Positions 33,785-42,663 are shown, numbered from the stretch's first letter. The stretch is 64,000 nt of DNA from Massilia rubra (GCF_011682065.1 NZ_VUYU01000013.1:1-64000), one strand, 5' to 3'. Notes: generated by a model from the letters alone, not told the origin. Made by a program: numbers and translations.

Positions 33785-34731
33785 GCATGCTGCCGGCTGC
33801 CGCGCTTGACCAGGCGCAGCCGGCGCGGCAAGCGGAGCAGCCGGGGCAGCAGTCACGGCAAGCGGTGCTCTCGCTTCTGTATCGCGGAACGCTGTCCGGA
33901 TGCAATTACGACTGTGCGTATTGCCCCTTCGCCAAACGGCGCGACAGCCGGGCCAAGCTGGCGCGCGACGCGGCCGAAGTGGCGCGCTTTGTCGCCTGGG
34001 TGGGCGCGCAGGAGCGGCCCATCAGCGTGTTGTTCACGCCGTGGGGCGAAGGCATGATCCGGCGCCATTACCGCGATGCGATCACGGCCCTGTCGGGCAT
34101 GGCCCATGTGCGCCAGGTGGCGATCCAGACCAATCTGTCCGGGCCGCTGGCATGGCTGGAGCAGGCCGATCGGCGCAAGGTGGGCTTGTGGTGCACCTAC
34201 CATCCGAGCCAGGTGCGGCTGGAGCGCTTTGTCGAGCGCTGCGCGCGGCTGGCGCGCATGGGGGTGGATTTTTCGGTGGGCATCGTGGCCATGCGCGAGC
34301 ACTACGAGGATATCCGCGCCTTGCGTGCCGCGTTGCCGAGCCAGCACTATCTCTGGCTCAACGCCTACGACCGGCGCGCGCCGGGGTATTACAAGGCCGA
34401 AGACCTGGCCTGGCTCGATGCGATCGATCCGTGGTTCAGCTACAGCCGCAATCCCGAGATGTCACGTGGCAAAGCCTGCCGGGCCGGTTCGGAGGCGCTG
34501 TCGGTGGACGGGGATGGCGAGGTACAACGCTGCCATTTCTTGCCGCAGCGCCTGGGTAATCTGTACCAGGATAGCCTGGAAAACATGCTCGTCGAGAAGC
34601 CGTGCAGCCGCCTGCGCAAATGCGACTGCTATATCGGTTACGCGCACCGGCAGGACTTGCCGTTCTATGATGACTTCGGCGCCGGTGTGCTGGCGCGCAT
34701 TCCGCTGCGGCTGGTGCCGGCGCAGGGGTGA
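33778..34731 (+). CDS. STM4011-family radical SAM protein
   Basis: A 317-residue radical SAM enzyme with C42-x3-C46-x2-C49 (CNYDCAYC). The barrel continues with 'ISVLFTPWGEGMI', 'VAIQTNLSGPLAW' and 'LWCTYHPSQV'. The C-terminal region has several further cysteines ('KACRAGSEALSVDGDGEVQRCHF...CSRLRKCDCYIGY'), as in SPASM-type enzymes that hold auxiliary iron-sulfur clusters and often modify peptides. ATG 33778 overlaps the STM4012 stop by 7 bp. Confidence 0.92.
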   Translation: MLSMLPAAALDQAQPARQAEQPGQQSRQAVLSLLYRGTLSGCNYDCAYCPFAKRRDSRAKLARDAAEVARFVAWVGAQERPISVLFTPWGEGMIRRHYRDAITALSGMAHVRQVAIQTNLSGPLAWLEQADRRKVGLWCTYHPSQVRLERFVERCARLARMGVDFSVGIVAMREHYEDIRALRAALPSQHYLWLNAYDRRAPGYYKAEDLAWLDAIDPWFSYSRNPEMSRGKACRAGSEALSVDGDGEVQRCHFLPQRLGNLYQDSLENMLVEKPCSRLRKCDCYIGYAHRQDLPFYDDFGAGVLARIPLRLVPAQG

Positions 34732-34736
34732 ACGCA

Positions 34737-35137
34737 ATGCTGCGGCAGATCACGAATCCACACCGCGTTCTCGTCGAGGCTGGCATGACCGGATGCTTCA
34801 GCTCAGACCTTTTCTCCTTTGAATTGGTGCTGGGACCCCACGAAGCGCTTGTCAGTTTTTCCAGGAGTACCCAGCACATTTTGCCCGGATAGCCGAAGGC
34901 GAAGCGGGCAGTGCGCCGCTGCTCGATATGACGTCGAACGACATGCCAAGGGAATTTTTGGAAGACGTTGTTGCCGATCCCACAACGCAGCCTGCCCTGG
35001 CCGAACGGATACGTACAGCACTGGCGCAGGATTCCTTTAACCGGGCGTTTGCTATTGTTGTATTGGCGCGGCAACTGGCGCACCAGTTGGGGTATGGCCC
35101 GCTTCGCGCCAGCGCAATTCCGGCGGCGCGAATCTGA
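34737..35137 (+). pseudogene. sixth operon gene, unknown small protein, frameshifted in a T5 run
   Basis: ATG 34737, 5 nt after the STM4011 stop, opens 'MLRQITNPHRVLVEAGMTG' and stays protein-like through 'FELVLGPHEALVSF'. It then loses sense at TTTTT 34856-34860. From CAG 34862 another frame continues with protein-like sequence 'QEYPAHFARIAEGEAGSAPL', then 'MPREFLEDVVADPTTQPALA' and 'FAIVVLARQLAHQLGYG', to a TGA at 35137. One extra T would join them into about 133 residues. No family recognised. It could be a true frameshift, a homopolymer sequencing error or slippage. From 35138 to 35261 nothing is seen. Confidence 0.6.
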
Positions 35138-35261
35138 CTGTTGGGCATGCGTTTTCCCCTTGCCGCTCAATATAGTGCCGTGCGTAGCGCTTTTCGCTAT
35201 TGCACCAGCGGCATGCCGGGCGCAAAATCGATCGCATCGCATCCACAGGGGAGACCTGGCA

Positions 35262-36779
35262 ATGGCTAATTCAGTGCTGGCTGGCATGCTTGCAGCGGCG
35301 GTAGCGGCATCCCCGGCGCCACCGGCGACGCTGAAGGTAAGCGGAGGCAGTCTTGCCGGCCTGCTCATGGCCGATGGCAGCAGCATTTACTACGGCATCC
35401 CGTACGCGGCCGCGCCGGCGGGCGAGCGGCGCTGGAAACCGCCGGCCGAGCGCGCGCCATGGAGCGGCGTTCTCGACGCGCGCAAGCCGGCGTCCGCTTG
35501 CGTGCAGGAGAATGTCGGCTGGAATGGCGATTTTCTTGCCGGGGCCAGCGAAGATTGCCTGACGCTCTCGATCCGCGCGCCGGCCGCCGCCGGCAAAACC
35601 AGGCTCCCGGTATTGGTCTATATCCACGGCGGTTCGAACTCCGCCGCCGGGGCGGGCAATATGGCGGAAGACGCCCTGCACAGGGAAGGCGTGCTGCTGG
35701 TCAAGATCCAATATCGGCTGGGCCTGTTCGGCTTCATGGGCCTGGATGCCTTGCGCGAGGAAAGTCCGAACAAGACGTCCGGCAACTATGCCCTGCTGGA
35801 CCAGATTGCCGCGCTGAAGTGGGTCAAGGCCAATATTGCCGCTTTCGGCGGCGATCCCGGCAACATTACCATCAGCGGCAATTCGTCGGGCGCCTTCGAT
35901 GCGCTGCTGCTGACCATCTCGCCGCTGGCGAAGGGATTGTTTCAAAAAGCCATATTGCAAGCGGCGGCGCCGGGGGCGCCCATGACGGCGCAGCAGAACG
36001 AGGAGCTCGGCAAGGTGGTGCTGGAGCGGCTCAAGTTGCCGCCGGGCGCGGCCGGCCTGGCCCAGTTGCGGGCGCTGCCGGCCGACACCGTGATCAAGGC
36101 CGGACTCAAGCTGCCGGTGCGCACGGGCATCGATCAGCGTTTTTTGTGGGAACAACAGGTCGTCGACGGTTATGTGTTGCCGTATGCCTATAGCGAGGCG
36201 TATGCCAACGGCGCCGGGCGTGGCCTCGCCATCATCATCGGCAACAATCGCCAGGAGCTCGGGGCCGACCGCAAGCCGGACGTCGTCCCCGCCATGTTGG
36301 CGTCGGCATTCGGCGCGCAGGCGGGCGCCGCGCGCGCTCTCTACAGCGACGATGCGCGCCTGGGCAGCATGCCCACCCAGCTCCTGACCGATATGTGGTT
36401 TCGTTGCCCGGTCCATTGGCTGACCGGCCGCATGCTCAAGGCGACCCCGAAAGTGTGGCGTTACGAATTCGGTTTCGGCGTGCCCGGATCAGGCCGGCCG
36501 CCCGAACACACCAGCGAGATGCACTACGTGTATAACGCGGTGCCGGCGAGCGCGATCGACGCCGCCTGGCCGCCGCTGCAGCGTTACTGGGCCAATTTCA
36601 TGCGCAAGGGAGATCCGAACGGCAGCGGCTTGCCGCCCTGGCCGCCCATGGGAGCGCGGGGGGCGTATTTGTCGGTCGCACCGGAAGGCATCGGCACCGG
36701 GGAGGGTTTGCGCTCGGCGATCTGCGAGCTGATGTACAAGGAGCGTGACTATCCGGCTTCGCCAGTGGCTCCCGGCTGA
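35262..36779 (+). CDS. type B carboxylesterase
   Basis: A 505-residue alpha/beta hydrolase of the carboxylesterase/cholinesterase-like type B family. A short N-terminal signal-like helix precedes 'GGSLAGLLMADGSSIYYGIPYAAAP'. 'SEDCLTLSIRAP' is the family's second signature, with the oxyanion hole 'VYIHGGSN'. The nucleophile elbow reads 'GNSSGA' where the usual residue order is GESAGG, so the serine is kept but the Glu before it is Asn. The catalytic His is expected in 'PPEHTSEMHYVYN'. GGGGAGA precedes ATG 35262. Substrate unknown; probably periplasmic. Confidence 0.87.
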   Translation: MANSVLAGMLAAAVAASPAPPATLKVSGGSLAGLLMADGSSIYYGIPYAAAPAGERRWKPPAERAPWSGVLDARKPASACVQENVGWNGDFLAGASEDCLTLSIRAPAAAGKTRLPVLVYIHGGSNSAAGAGNMAEDALHREGVLLVKIQYRLGLFGFMGLDALREESPNKTSGNYALLDQIAALKWVKANIAAFGGDPGNITISGNSSGAFDALLLTISPLAKGLFQKAILQAAAPGAPMTAQQNEELGKVVLERLKLPPGAAGLAQLRALPADTVIKAGLKLPVRTGIDQRFLWEQQVVDGYVLPYAYSEAYANGAGRGLAIIIGNNRQELGADRKPDVVPAMLASAFGAQAGAARALYSDDARLGSMPTQLLTDMWFRCPVHWLTGRMLKATPKVWRYEFGFGVPGSGRPPEHTSEMHYVYNAVPASAIDAAWPPLQRYWANFMRKGDPNGSGLPPWPPMGARGAYLSVAPEGIGTGEGLRSAICELMYKERDYPASPVAPG

Positions 36780-36810
36780 TGCGGGGGGCCACTGGCGCAG
36801 CTTGGTCGCT

Positions 36811-38067
36811 TTATTCGAGGATGGCGCCGCTACCCTGAGGCAGCCGCTGGCGCGCCGGAACCTGGCTTGCGCCGGGGGCACGCGCGGCAAGCAGCCGCGC
36901 ACGCCGTTTGCGCACCCAGATGATCACCCCGGTCACGCTCAGCATGGCCACCACCACGCCCAGGAACGACAGGACAATGCGGCCCGGCAGACCGGCGATG
37001 CGGCCCGAATGCAGGGGGAACTGGAGTTGCAGGAAGATATCGCCGGCACTGCCCGTACCCGGCACGCGGTCGGCCACGAATTTGCCATCCTTGCCGTCGA
37101 AATACAGCCAGGAATTGCCCAGGCCGACATCGCCGTGATCGTTGCCCGGCTGGAAGAAGCCGACACCGTAGAGGCCGTAAGCGGAGGCGTAAAACACGCC
37201 GCCGACCGGGTCGGTCCAGCCGCGCTTGTTGCCTTCGGCGCGCGCCAGCGCTATCACCTGGTCGCGGCTGATGAGCGCCGGAATCGGCTTTTCCGGCGGG
37301 TTCATGGTGCGCGCGGCAAACGCATCCGGGCTGAGCGTGGAGACGGTCGAGAGCAGCGGGCGCACCACGCGGTCGGTCAGGTTCATCGACACCGAGGTGA
37401 TGGCCAGCACCAGCAAGAGCAGCCAGGCCCACACGCCGCCCGAGCGGTGCAGGTCGAAATTGAGCTTGGGGCCGCCTGCTTTCCAGCGGAAAGCGAAGGA
37501 CTTGCGCCAGCTGCGGACGTTGGGAAACGACAAGTACAGGGCGATGAAGCAATCGAGCACCCATACCATGGCGATGATGCCCATGAACCAGATGCCCAGT
37601 TCGATGCCCTTGACCTCGGGAATATGCATCGAGTAATGCAGCTTATACAGGAAGGGCAGCAGGTTTTCGCGCGCCAGCGAAATGTCGCCCCACTGGCGCC
37701 TGGCCTGGATCTTGCCGGTCACCGGATCGACGCCGATCTGGTTAAAGCCCAGTTCGTGCGGCTTGCCGGTGGCCGGATCGATCGTCCCTTCGACCGACAT
37801 CATCGAGGTGTGGCCCGGCTCGACCTCGGTCATCACGTAGCCGATGCGCACGCGCGGATCAAGCGCTTCGATCGCCCGCGCCAGCTCGGCGCCGGGGATC
37901 TGGCGCTGGGCCGCCGGGCCGCTGTGGGCATGGAACAGGTCGGGATTGAGGGCCGCGTCAAGCTCGTGATCGAAGGAGATCAGGGCGCCCGTTGCACCGG
38001 AAATGAACAGGAAGATCGCCACGCCGAGTCCGAACCAGCGGTGCAGGATGACCAGTGCGGGGCGCAT
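36811..38067 (-). CDS. PepSY-associated TM helix protein (ferric reductase-like)
   Basis: A 418-residue inner-membrane protein with four principal TM helices. The start 'LVILHRWFGLGVAIFLFISGATGALISFDHELD', the central 'LPFLYKLHYSMHIPEVKGIELGIWFMGIIAMVW' and 'RSGGVWAWLLLLVLAITSVSM', and the terminal 'LSFLGVVVAMLSVTGVIIWVRKRRAR' are family-typical, with conserved histidines positioned as haem ligands. Such proteins reduce ferric siderophores or iron in the periplasm. It lies 1 nt behind the TonB-dependent receptor in the same direction, so the pair should be Fur-controlled together. Confidence 0.9.
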   Translation of the reverse strand: MRPALVILHRWFGLGVAIFLFISGATGALISFDHELDAALNPDLFHAHSGPAAQRQIPGAELARAIEALDPRVRIGYVMTEVEPGHTSMMSVEGTIDPATGKPHELGFNQIGVDPVTGKIQARRQWGDISLARENLLPFLYKLHYSMHIPEVKGIELGIWFMGIIAMVWVLDCFIALYLSFPNVRSWRKSFAFRWKAGGPKLNFDLHRSGGVWAWLLLLVLAITSVSMNLTDRVVRPLLSTVSTLSPDAFAARTMNPPEKPIPALISRDQVIALARAEGNKRGWTDPVGGVFYASAYGLYGVGFFQPGNDHGDVGLGNSWLYFDGKDGKFVADRVPGTGSAGDIFLQLQFPLHSGRIAGLPGRIVLSFLGVVVAMLSVTGVIIWVRKRRARLLAARAPGASQVPARQRLPQGSGAILE

Positions 38068-38068
38068 A

Positions 38069-40237
38069 TCAGTATGTCCAGTTGAGGGTGGCGCTGGCGC
38101 TGCGTGGCGCCGCGTAGTACGCCTGGCTCCAGTACAGCGAGGTCAGGTATTTTTTGTCCGTCACGTTGTTCAGGTTCAGGGCCAGGGTCATGTTGCGGTT
38201 GATCTCATAGCGCGCCATCAGGCCCAGGGTGGCGTAGCTGTCCTGGCGCGTGACGATGCCCTGCTCCTGCTCCTGCTCCTGCTCCTGCCCCTGCTCGCGC
38301 TCGATGTCGCTCTGCCAGTTCAGGTTGGCGCCGATCTTGAGCTGGGGCACGGCCGGCAGGCGGTAGGTGCTCGACATGCGCAGCAGGCGGCGCGGCACGT
38401 AGGTCCTGGTCTTCTTGCCCTCGCCATCTTCCACTTTCAGGTGGGTGTAGCCGACGCTGGCCAGCCAGCCCTTGGCCAGTTCGCCCGTCACTTCCAGCTC
38501 GGCGCCGGTCGATTCGGCATTGATGCCGCGATAGTAGGCCTTGGCGCCATTCATGTTGACCTGCTCGGCGGTATTGTCCTGGCGTGCGCGGAAGAGGGCG
38601 CCGGAGTAGCTGGCCTTGCCATCGAACAGATCGCCCTTGAAGCCGGCCTCGGCGCTGCTGCCCATGATCGGATCGAGCGCCACGCCGTTGATGTCCTGCT
38701 CGCTTTGCGGGCTGAAAATTTCGGTGTAACTGGTGTACAGGCTCAGCTGCGGCAGCACGTCGACCACCAGGCCCACGTACGGCGAAGTCCGGCTGGCCGA
38801 TTTCTGTTTGCTGCTGCCGTAAGACAGGCCGCTCGAATCAGCCTTGGTCGCGTTGAAGCCGGTCAGCAGCTTGACCGTGTCGGCCAGCGTAAAACGCGCC
38901 GCCGCATACACGGTCTTGCGCACGTCCTGGTAGGTGCTGCCGTCGAAGCGCGCGTCGAATTCCGGCAACGGATAGGCGCCGGTAAAGTCGGTGCTGGCGG
39001 TGAGCGCGGTGCCGATGCCGCGGCCGTAGCCGGACAGGTCGTCCAGGCGCGAGCGCGACCAGCTGGCGCCGAAAGAAAGATCGTGCTGGCGGCCGGCCAG
39101 CGTGAACTGTCCGCTCGCGCCGATGTCGAACAAGGTCTGGCTATGGTCCGAGCGGTAGGCCGACGGGTACGAGAACAAGCCTGCGCCGGTGGCCTTGTCC
39201 GGCGTGCCGTACACGTAGAACAGTTTCGAGCGCGACGATTCCTTGTTGTGGCTCAAGGTCGACTTGAGCGCCCAGCCCTGGCCCAACTGATGGTTCAACT
39301 CGACAAAGCTGCCCTTGGTCGTGCTGTCCCAGAACGACCAGTCGGCCGAAGTGCTGGCGCCAGTCGGGTAGTTGGTGGGGCTGCCGTCGGTGAAATACAG
39401 CGGCAGGGCGCCCCACATGCCGCCGCGCGACTTGTTGTCTTGCCAGGTGTGGCCGATGCTGAGCAGGGTGTCGCTGCCCAGTCTGGCTTCGACGATGCCG
39501 TAGGCGACGTTCTTTTTCGTTGCGTAGCGATCGAGGTAGGAATCGCCCTGCTGGCTGGCGACCACCACGCGGCCCTTGACGCTGCCGCTGTCGTTCAGCG
39601 GGCTCGACAAGTCGGCATCGATGCGGCGCGTGTTCCACGAGCTCAGGGTCAGGCCGGCGTTGGCGGCAAAGGCGGCGCCGGGACGCTTGCGGATGAAGTT
39701 GACGGTGGCGGACGGGTTGCCGGTGGAGGCGGCCAGGCCGTTGGCGCCGCGCACGATGTCGACACGGTCGAACAGGGCGGTATCGAGGTTGCCCATCATG
39801 TTGCCGAATACCAGCGGCGTGCCGACACCGTCGACCTGGAAATTGATGATGTCGAAACCGCGTGCAACATAATAGGTGCGTTCGGTTTCGACTTTTTCGA
39901 CGGTCACGCCGGTGGTGTTGGCGAGCACGTCGTTCACCGTGTCGAGACGGAAATCGTCCATGCGCGCGCGCGTGACGACCGAGACCGATTGCGGGGTTTC
40001 GCGCAGGGTCAGGTTGAGTTTGCTCGCACTGTCGCTCTCGCGCACCTTGTAGTTGCCATGCTCGTTCGCGCCGGTGATGGTGATGACTGGCAGCACGGCG
40101 GCCTCGGGTGCATCGGGCGCCTCGTCGGCGGCGCTGGCGGCGCCAGCATGGCCGAGCGCCACGGACAGGGCGAGGACCAGCGGACGCAGGCGTGGACGGG
40201 GAAAGGACGAGACGGACGTGTTGATACGGCGAGGCAT
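38069..40237 (-). CDS. TonB-dependent siderophore receptor
   Basis: A 722-residue outer-membrane receptor. A signal peptide ends near ...ALGHAGAASA. The plug domain is 'ETPQSVSVVTRARMDDFRLDTVNDVLANTTGVTVEK', with 'DRVDIVRGANGLAASTGNPSATVNFIRKRP', the FpvA/FhuE-like siderophore-receptor pattern. The barrel ends 'AYYAAPRSASATLNWTY' with the terminal aromatic. There is no N-terminal signalling domain, so no sigma/anti-sigma circuit. A surface loop carries a GlnGlu-rich run encoded by (CTGCTC)n at 38261-38302. AGGAG precedes ATG 40237. A Fur box is upstream. Confidence 0.93.
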   Translation of the reverse strand: MPRRINTSVSSFPRPRLRPLVLALSVALGHAGAASAADEAPDAPEAAVLPVITITGANEHGNYKVRESDSASKLNLTLRETPQSVSVVTRARMDDFRLDTVNDVLANTTGVTVEKVETERTYYVARGFDIINFQVDGVGTPLVFGNMMGNLDTALFDRVDIVRGANGLAASTGNPSATVNFIRKRPGAAFAANAGLTLSSWNTRRIDADLSSPLNDSGSVKGRVVVASQQGDSYLDRYATKKNVAYGIVEARLGSDTLLSIGHTWQDNKSRGGMWGALPLYFTDGSPTNYPTGASTSADWSFWDSTTKGSFVELNHQLGQGWALKSTLSHNKESSRSKLFYVYGTPDKATGAGLFSYPSAYRSDHSQTLFDIGASGQFTLAGRQHDLSFGASWSRSRLDDLSGYGRGIGTALTASTDFTGAYPLPEFDARFDGSTYQDVRKTVYAAARFTLADTVKLLTGFNATKADSSGLSYGSSKQKSASRTSPYVGLVVDVLPQLSLYTSYTEIFSPQSEQDINGVALDPIMGSSAEAGFKGDLFDGKASYSGALFRARQDNTAEQVNMNGAKAYYRGINAESTGAELEVTGELAKGWLASVGYTHLKVEDGEGKKTRTYVPRRLLRMSSTYRLPAVPQLKIGANLNWQSDIEREQGQEQEQEQEQGIVTRQDSYATLGLMARYEINRNMTLALNLNNVTDKKYLTSLYWSQAYYAAPRSASATLNWTY

Positions 40238-40350
40238 GCAAAAACTCCTGAGGTGAGAAAGATCGTCACTGGCTTGGAGACTGCGCCTGGCTTGCGAACG
40301 ATGGGGTGCGGATGTGCTGCGGATACGGTGCGCTGTCGTCAACACAGATG

Positions 40351-40370
40351 CGAATGATTCTCATTTTATC
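40351..40370 (-). promoter_or_regulatory. Fur box upstream of the receptor/PepSY operon
   Basis: Read on the minus strand the site is GATAAAATGAGAATCATTCG, with the AATGAGAATCATT core closely matching the Fur consensus GATAATGATAATCATTATC. It lies about 115 bp before the receptor start (40237), at promoter distance, in the gap 40238-40543. The rest of that gap holds nothing recognisable. Confidence 0.8.
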
Positions 40371-40543
40371 AAAAATGCCAGGAGGGCGCAAACGGCCTCG
40401 CGGCTTGCGCCGTTGTCATGATGAAATAACTGTTGCAAAATTGGCGGTTTGGGGCGGATTGGCTTGGCTGGACTGCCGCGCCGGGTTACGCTTGATACTG
40501 AAGCGAACAATGCTGGCAAGTAAAGAAAACGGGAGGGTGACGG

Positions 40544-40987
40544 ATGCGTCCTGATGGGCTGATGATGGTGGCGCTGCTGGCCTGTTCCGTTCCGGCGCGC
40601 GCATGTGATATACCGCCCGTCACCATTGCCGATTACGTTCATGGCGCGGCGAATGGCAGGGTTGTGTTCGTTGGCAAGGTGGTGTCGTCGGCAACGCAAA
40701 AAACGGGCGGCGTGGTGATCGAAGACGTGACCGTGCGCGTGGGCAGGGTGTTTGGAATCAGCAATCTCCCTCCGACCTTGCCAGTTCTGAACCGCATTAC
40801 TGGCGGCATGAATCCCTGCGGGATCAGGGATTTTTCCGCCGGGACTGGAGACCAATGGCTGATTTTCGGCCAGCGTGACGCGGAGCGCGTCTATCCGGAT
40901 CTTCACCTGAGCCGCAAATTGGTCAACGGACACATTGACCAGTCGCTCTTGCGCCAGATCACGCCCTCGCTACGGTCGGGAAAATGA
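40544..40987 (+). CDS. small exported protein, possible NTR/TIMP-like fold
   Basis: A 147-residue protein with a signal peptide ending at 'VPARA|C', so the mature protein starts with cysteine. 'GRVVFVGKVVSS' and the late 'CGIRDFSAGTGDQWLIFGQRDAE' follow the pattern of NTR (netrin/TIMP-like) domains, in which the N-terminal Cys pairs with a later Cys and the last strand has a W/Y-L-I/V-F-G/A motif. The family assignment is by eye. Not in an obvious operon. GGGAGG precedes ATG 40544. Confidence 0.65.
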   Translation: MRPDGLMMVALLACSVPARACDIPPVTIADYVHGAANGRVVFVGKVVSSATQKTGGVVIEDVTVRVGRVFGISNLPPTLPVLNRITGGMNPCGIRDFSAGTGDQWLIFGQRDAERVYPDLHLSRKLVNGHIDQSLLRQITPSLRSGK

Positions 40988-41034
40988 GCGCGCTCGCGCG
41001 GCAGCTGTGCAGGGGCGCTGGCGCTGGCAAGCGC

Positions 41035-41604
41035 TCAATAGTCGCAGCGGTAGAAATGCCCCATGATCGGCACCACGCGGCCGGCGCAGTCGGAAAAGAG
41101 GGACAGGTCGCTGCTGGTCCACGCCGCGCTGTCCTTGGGCTCGGCGATGCGGCCGCTGGCGTCGTAGATTACGTAGGTGGTGTTGGTGTCGATCTTGCTC
41201 CAGTCATAGGCCAGCACCGGGCGCTTGCCGGGCGGATGGGTCACCAGTTTTTTATCGAAGCTTTGCCCTTCCGACATCAGTTGCACCACGTTCGAGGCGC
41301 GGCCGATGGTCGCTTGCAGCAATTCGGGTAGCGAGAACAGGGCCGCCAGCACGACGATATAGGTGGCCATGGATGCCGCGCGGCGCCATCGATGGTGCAG
41401 CAGGGCGCGTACCAGGCCGAACAGCGAACACAGGGCGCCGAACAGCGCGACCGGAAGGATCAGCATGCCCGCGAGGCCGGAAAACGGCACGACAAGGACA
41501 AAAGCGAGGAGCGAGGCGCCCAGCAGCCAGATTGGCCAGCTGAAGTAGGCGTCGCGATGGTGGATGGGGCTTGCGTGTTTGCTGCCGTGCGCGATAGTTG
41601 ACAT
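41035..41604 (-). CDS. membrane protein of unknown function
   Basis: A 189-residue protein with three hydrophobic segments in the first 110 residues ('WPIWLLGASLLAFVLVVPFSGLAG', 'LPVALFGALCSLFGLVRALL', 'ATYIVVLAALFSLPELL'). A soluble C-terminal domain of about 80 residues follows ('VLAYDWSKIDTNTTYVIYDASGRI...DCAGRVVPIMGHFYRCDY') with two cysteines, probably periplasmic. ATG 41604 is chosen; a TTG at 41622 is the alternative. Family not recognised. Confidence 0.65.
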   Translation of the reverse strand: MSTIAHGSKHASPIHHRDAYFSWPIWLLGASLLAFVLVVPFSGLAGMLILPVALFGALCSLFGLVRALLHHRWRRAASMATYIVVLAALFSLPELLQATIGRASNVVQLMSEGQSFDKKLVTHPPGKRPVLAYDWSKIDTNTTYVIYDASGRIAEPKDSAAWTSSDLSLFSDCAGRVVPIMGHFYRCDY

Positions 41605-41727
41605 GATCGTAATCTTTCGCAAATGAACTGGCGACTTGTTTTTAGCGTCCTGGGCCAGTGGCGTGGCCTATATTGTCACTACCTTGCCGTTAGCGCAATT
41701 TGTTTTTGCTGTCGTGCGGCCCCGCCC

Positions 41728-42663
41728 CTATGCGGGACGGTCACGAAAATGATAGGGCAAGACACTGTGGATGCGGGTCGCCGCGATCGCTGCTTGCCCA
41801 GCGGCTACACTTATCTGGTTCAAGCCCTGGGCCACGTCGCCGATGGCATACAGGCCCTCGACGCTGGTCTGCTGGTGGGCGTCGACCCGCAATTCCATGC
41901 AGGCCGAGGTGTGCGCGCCGAGCGCCGCCGCCAGGTCGGAGCGCGCCGCTTCGCCCAGCATGGGATAGAGCACGTCGCACTGGTAGGACTCGCCGTCTTC
42001 CGTATGCATTACCGGCGTCATGCGCTCGCTCATGGTCACCCCGCGTAGCGGCGAGGTGAGGTAGCGGATGCCGGCGCTGGTGAGGCGCTCGCGGTCGGCC
42101 GGGTCGACCAGGGCGTCCCTGGTGCGTTCGAACAGCGTCACGTCGGCCGAAAAGGTGCGCATGAACAGGGCGTGGCCGACCGGGTTGGTGGCGGACGTGA
42201 CCACGGCAATTTTCTGGTCGAGCACATCGAAGCCATCGCACACCGGGCACAGCCTGACAGCGCCGCACGCCACCGCATCGAGGAAGTTTTCGATCGGCAT
42301 ACCGGTGTCGGCGATGCCGGTCGCCAGCAGTACCGTGCGGGCGCGGATTTCGCCGCCGTCGTACGCGGCCACGAAGCAGCCGTCTTCGTGGACCAGGCGG
42401 GTGACTTCGCCCGCGATCACGTCGCCATCATAGCGCTTGAGCTGGGCACGCAGTTTGTCGAGCAATTCCTGGCCATGGATGCCGTCCGGGAAGCCCGGAT
42501 AATTATGCGTGACGGGAATCCAGCCCAGCCGGCTGTTGCCTTTGTCGACCAGGATGACGTTACGGCGAAAGCGGCGCAGGTAAATCGCCGCCGTCAGCCC
42601 GCCGGGGCCGCCGCCAATGATCAGGGTGTCGTGGATGACGGGGGAGGGAATGTAGGGAATCAT
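41728..42663 (-). CDS. thioredoxin-reductase-like FAD/NAD(P) oxidoreductase
   Basis: A 311-residue flavoprotein. It shows the FAD-binding 'DTLIIGGGPGGLTAAIYLRRF', the redox-active pair in 'RLCPVCDGFDV' (CPVC in the position of CATC of TrxB), and the C-terminal FAD motif 'GLYAIGDVAQGLNQISVAAGQAAIAA'. The NADPH-binding loop is unusual: the G-x-G-x-x-A of TrxB is replaced by 'VVTSATNPVGHALF', so NADPH binding may be altered or the partner may be a ferredoxin. Thus it is a TrxR-family protein, but not necessarily the housekeeping thioredoxin reductase. Confidence 0.85.
   Translation of the reverse strand: MIPYIPSPVIHDTLIIGGGPGGLTAAIYLRRFRRNVILVDKGNSRLGWIPVTHNYPGFPDGIHGQELLDKLRAQLKRYDGDVIAGEVTRLVHEDGCFVAAYDGGEIRARTVLLATGIADTGMPIENFLDAVACGAVRLCPVCDGFDVLDQKIAVVTSATNPVGHALFMRTFSADVTLFERTRDALVDPADRERLTSAGIRYLTSPLRGVTMSERMTPVMHTEDGESYQCDVLYPMLGEAARSDLAAALGAHTSACMELRVDAHQQTSVEGLYAIGDVAQGLNQISVAAGQAAIAATRIHSVLPYHFRDRPA

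Noticed and set aside
34928-35137. A free-standing 69-residue Nif11-like precursor peptide for the radical SAM enzymes.
   Set aside because: The frame has no ribosome site and reads as the second half of a longer gene that starts at 34737 in another frame. The Nif11 resemblance is weak.
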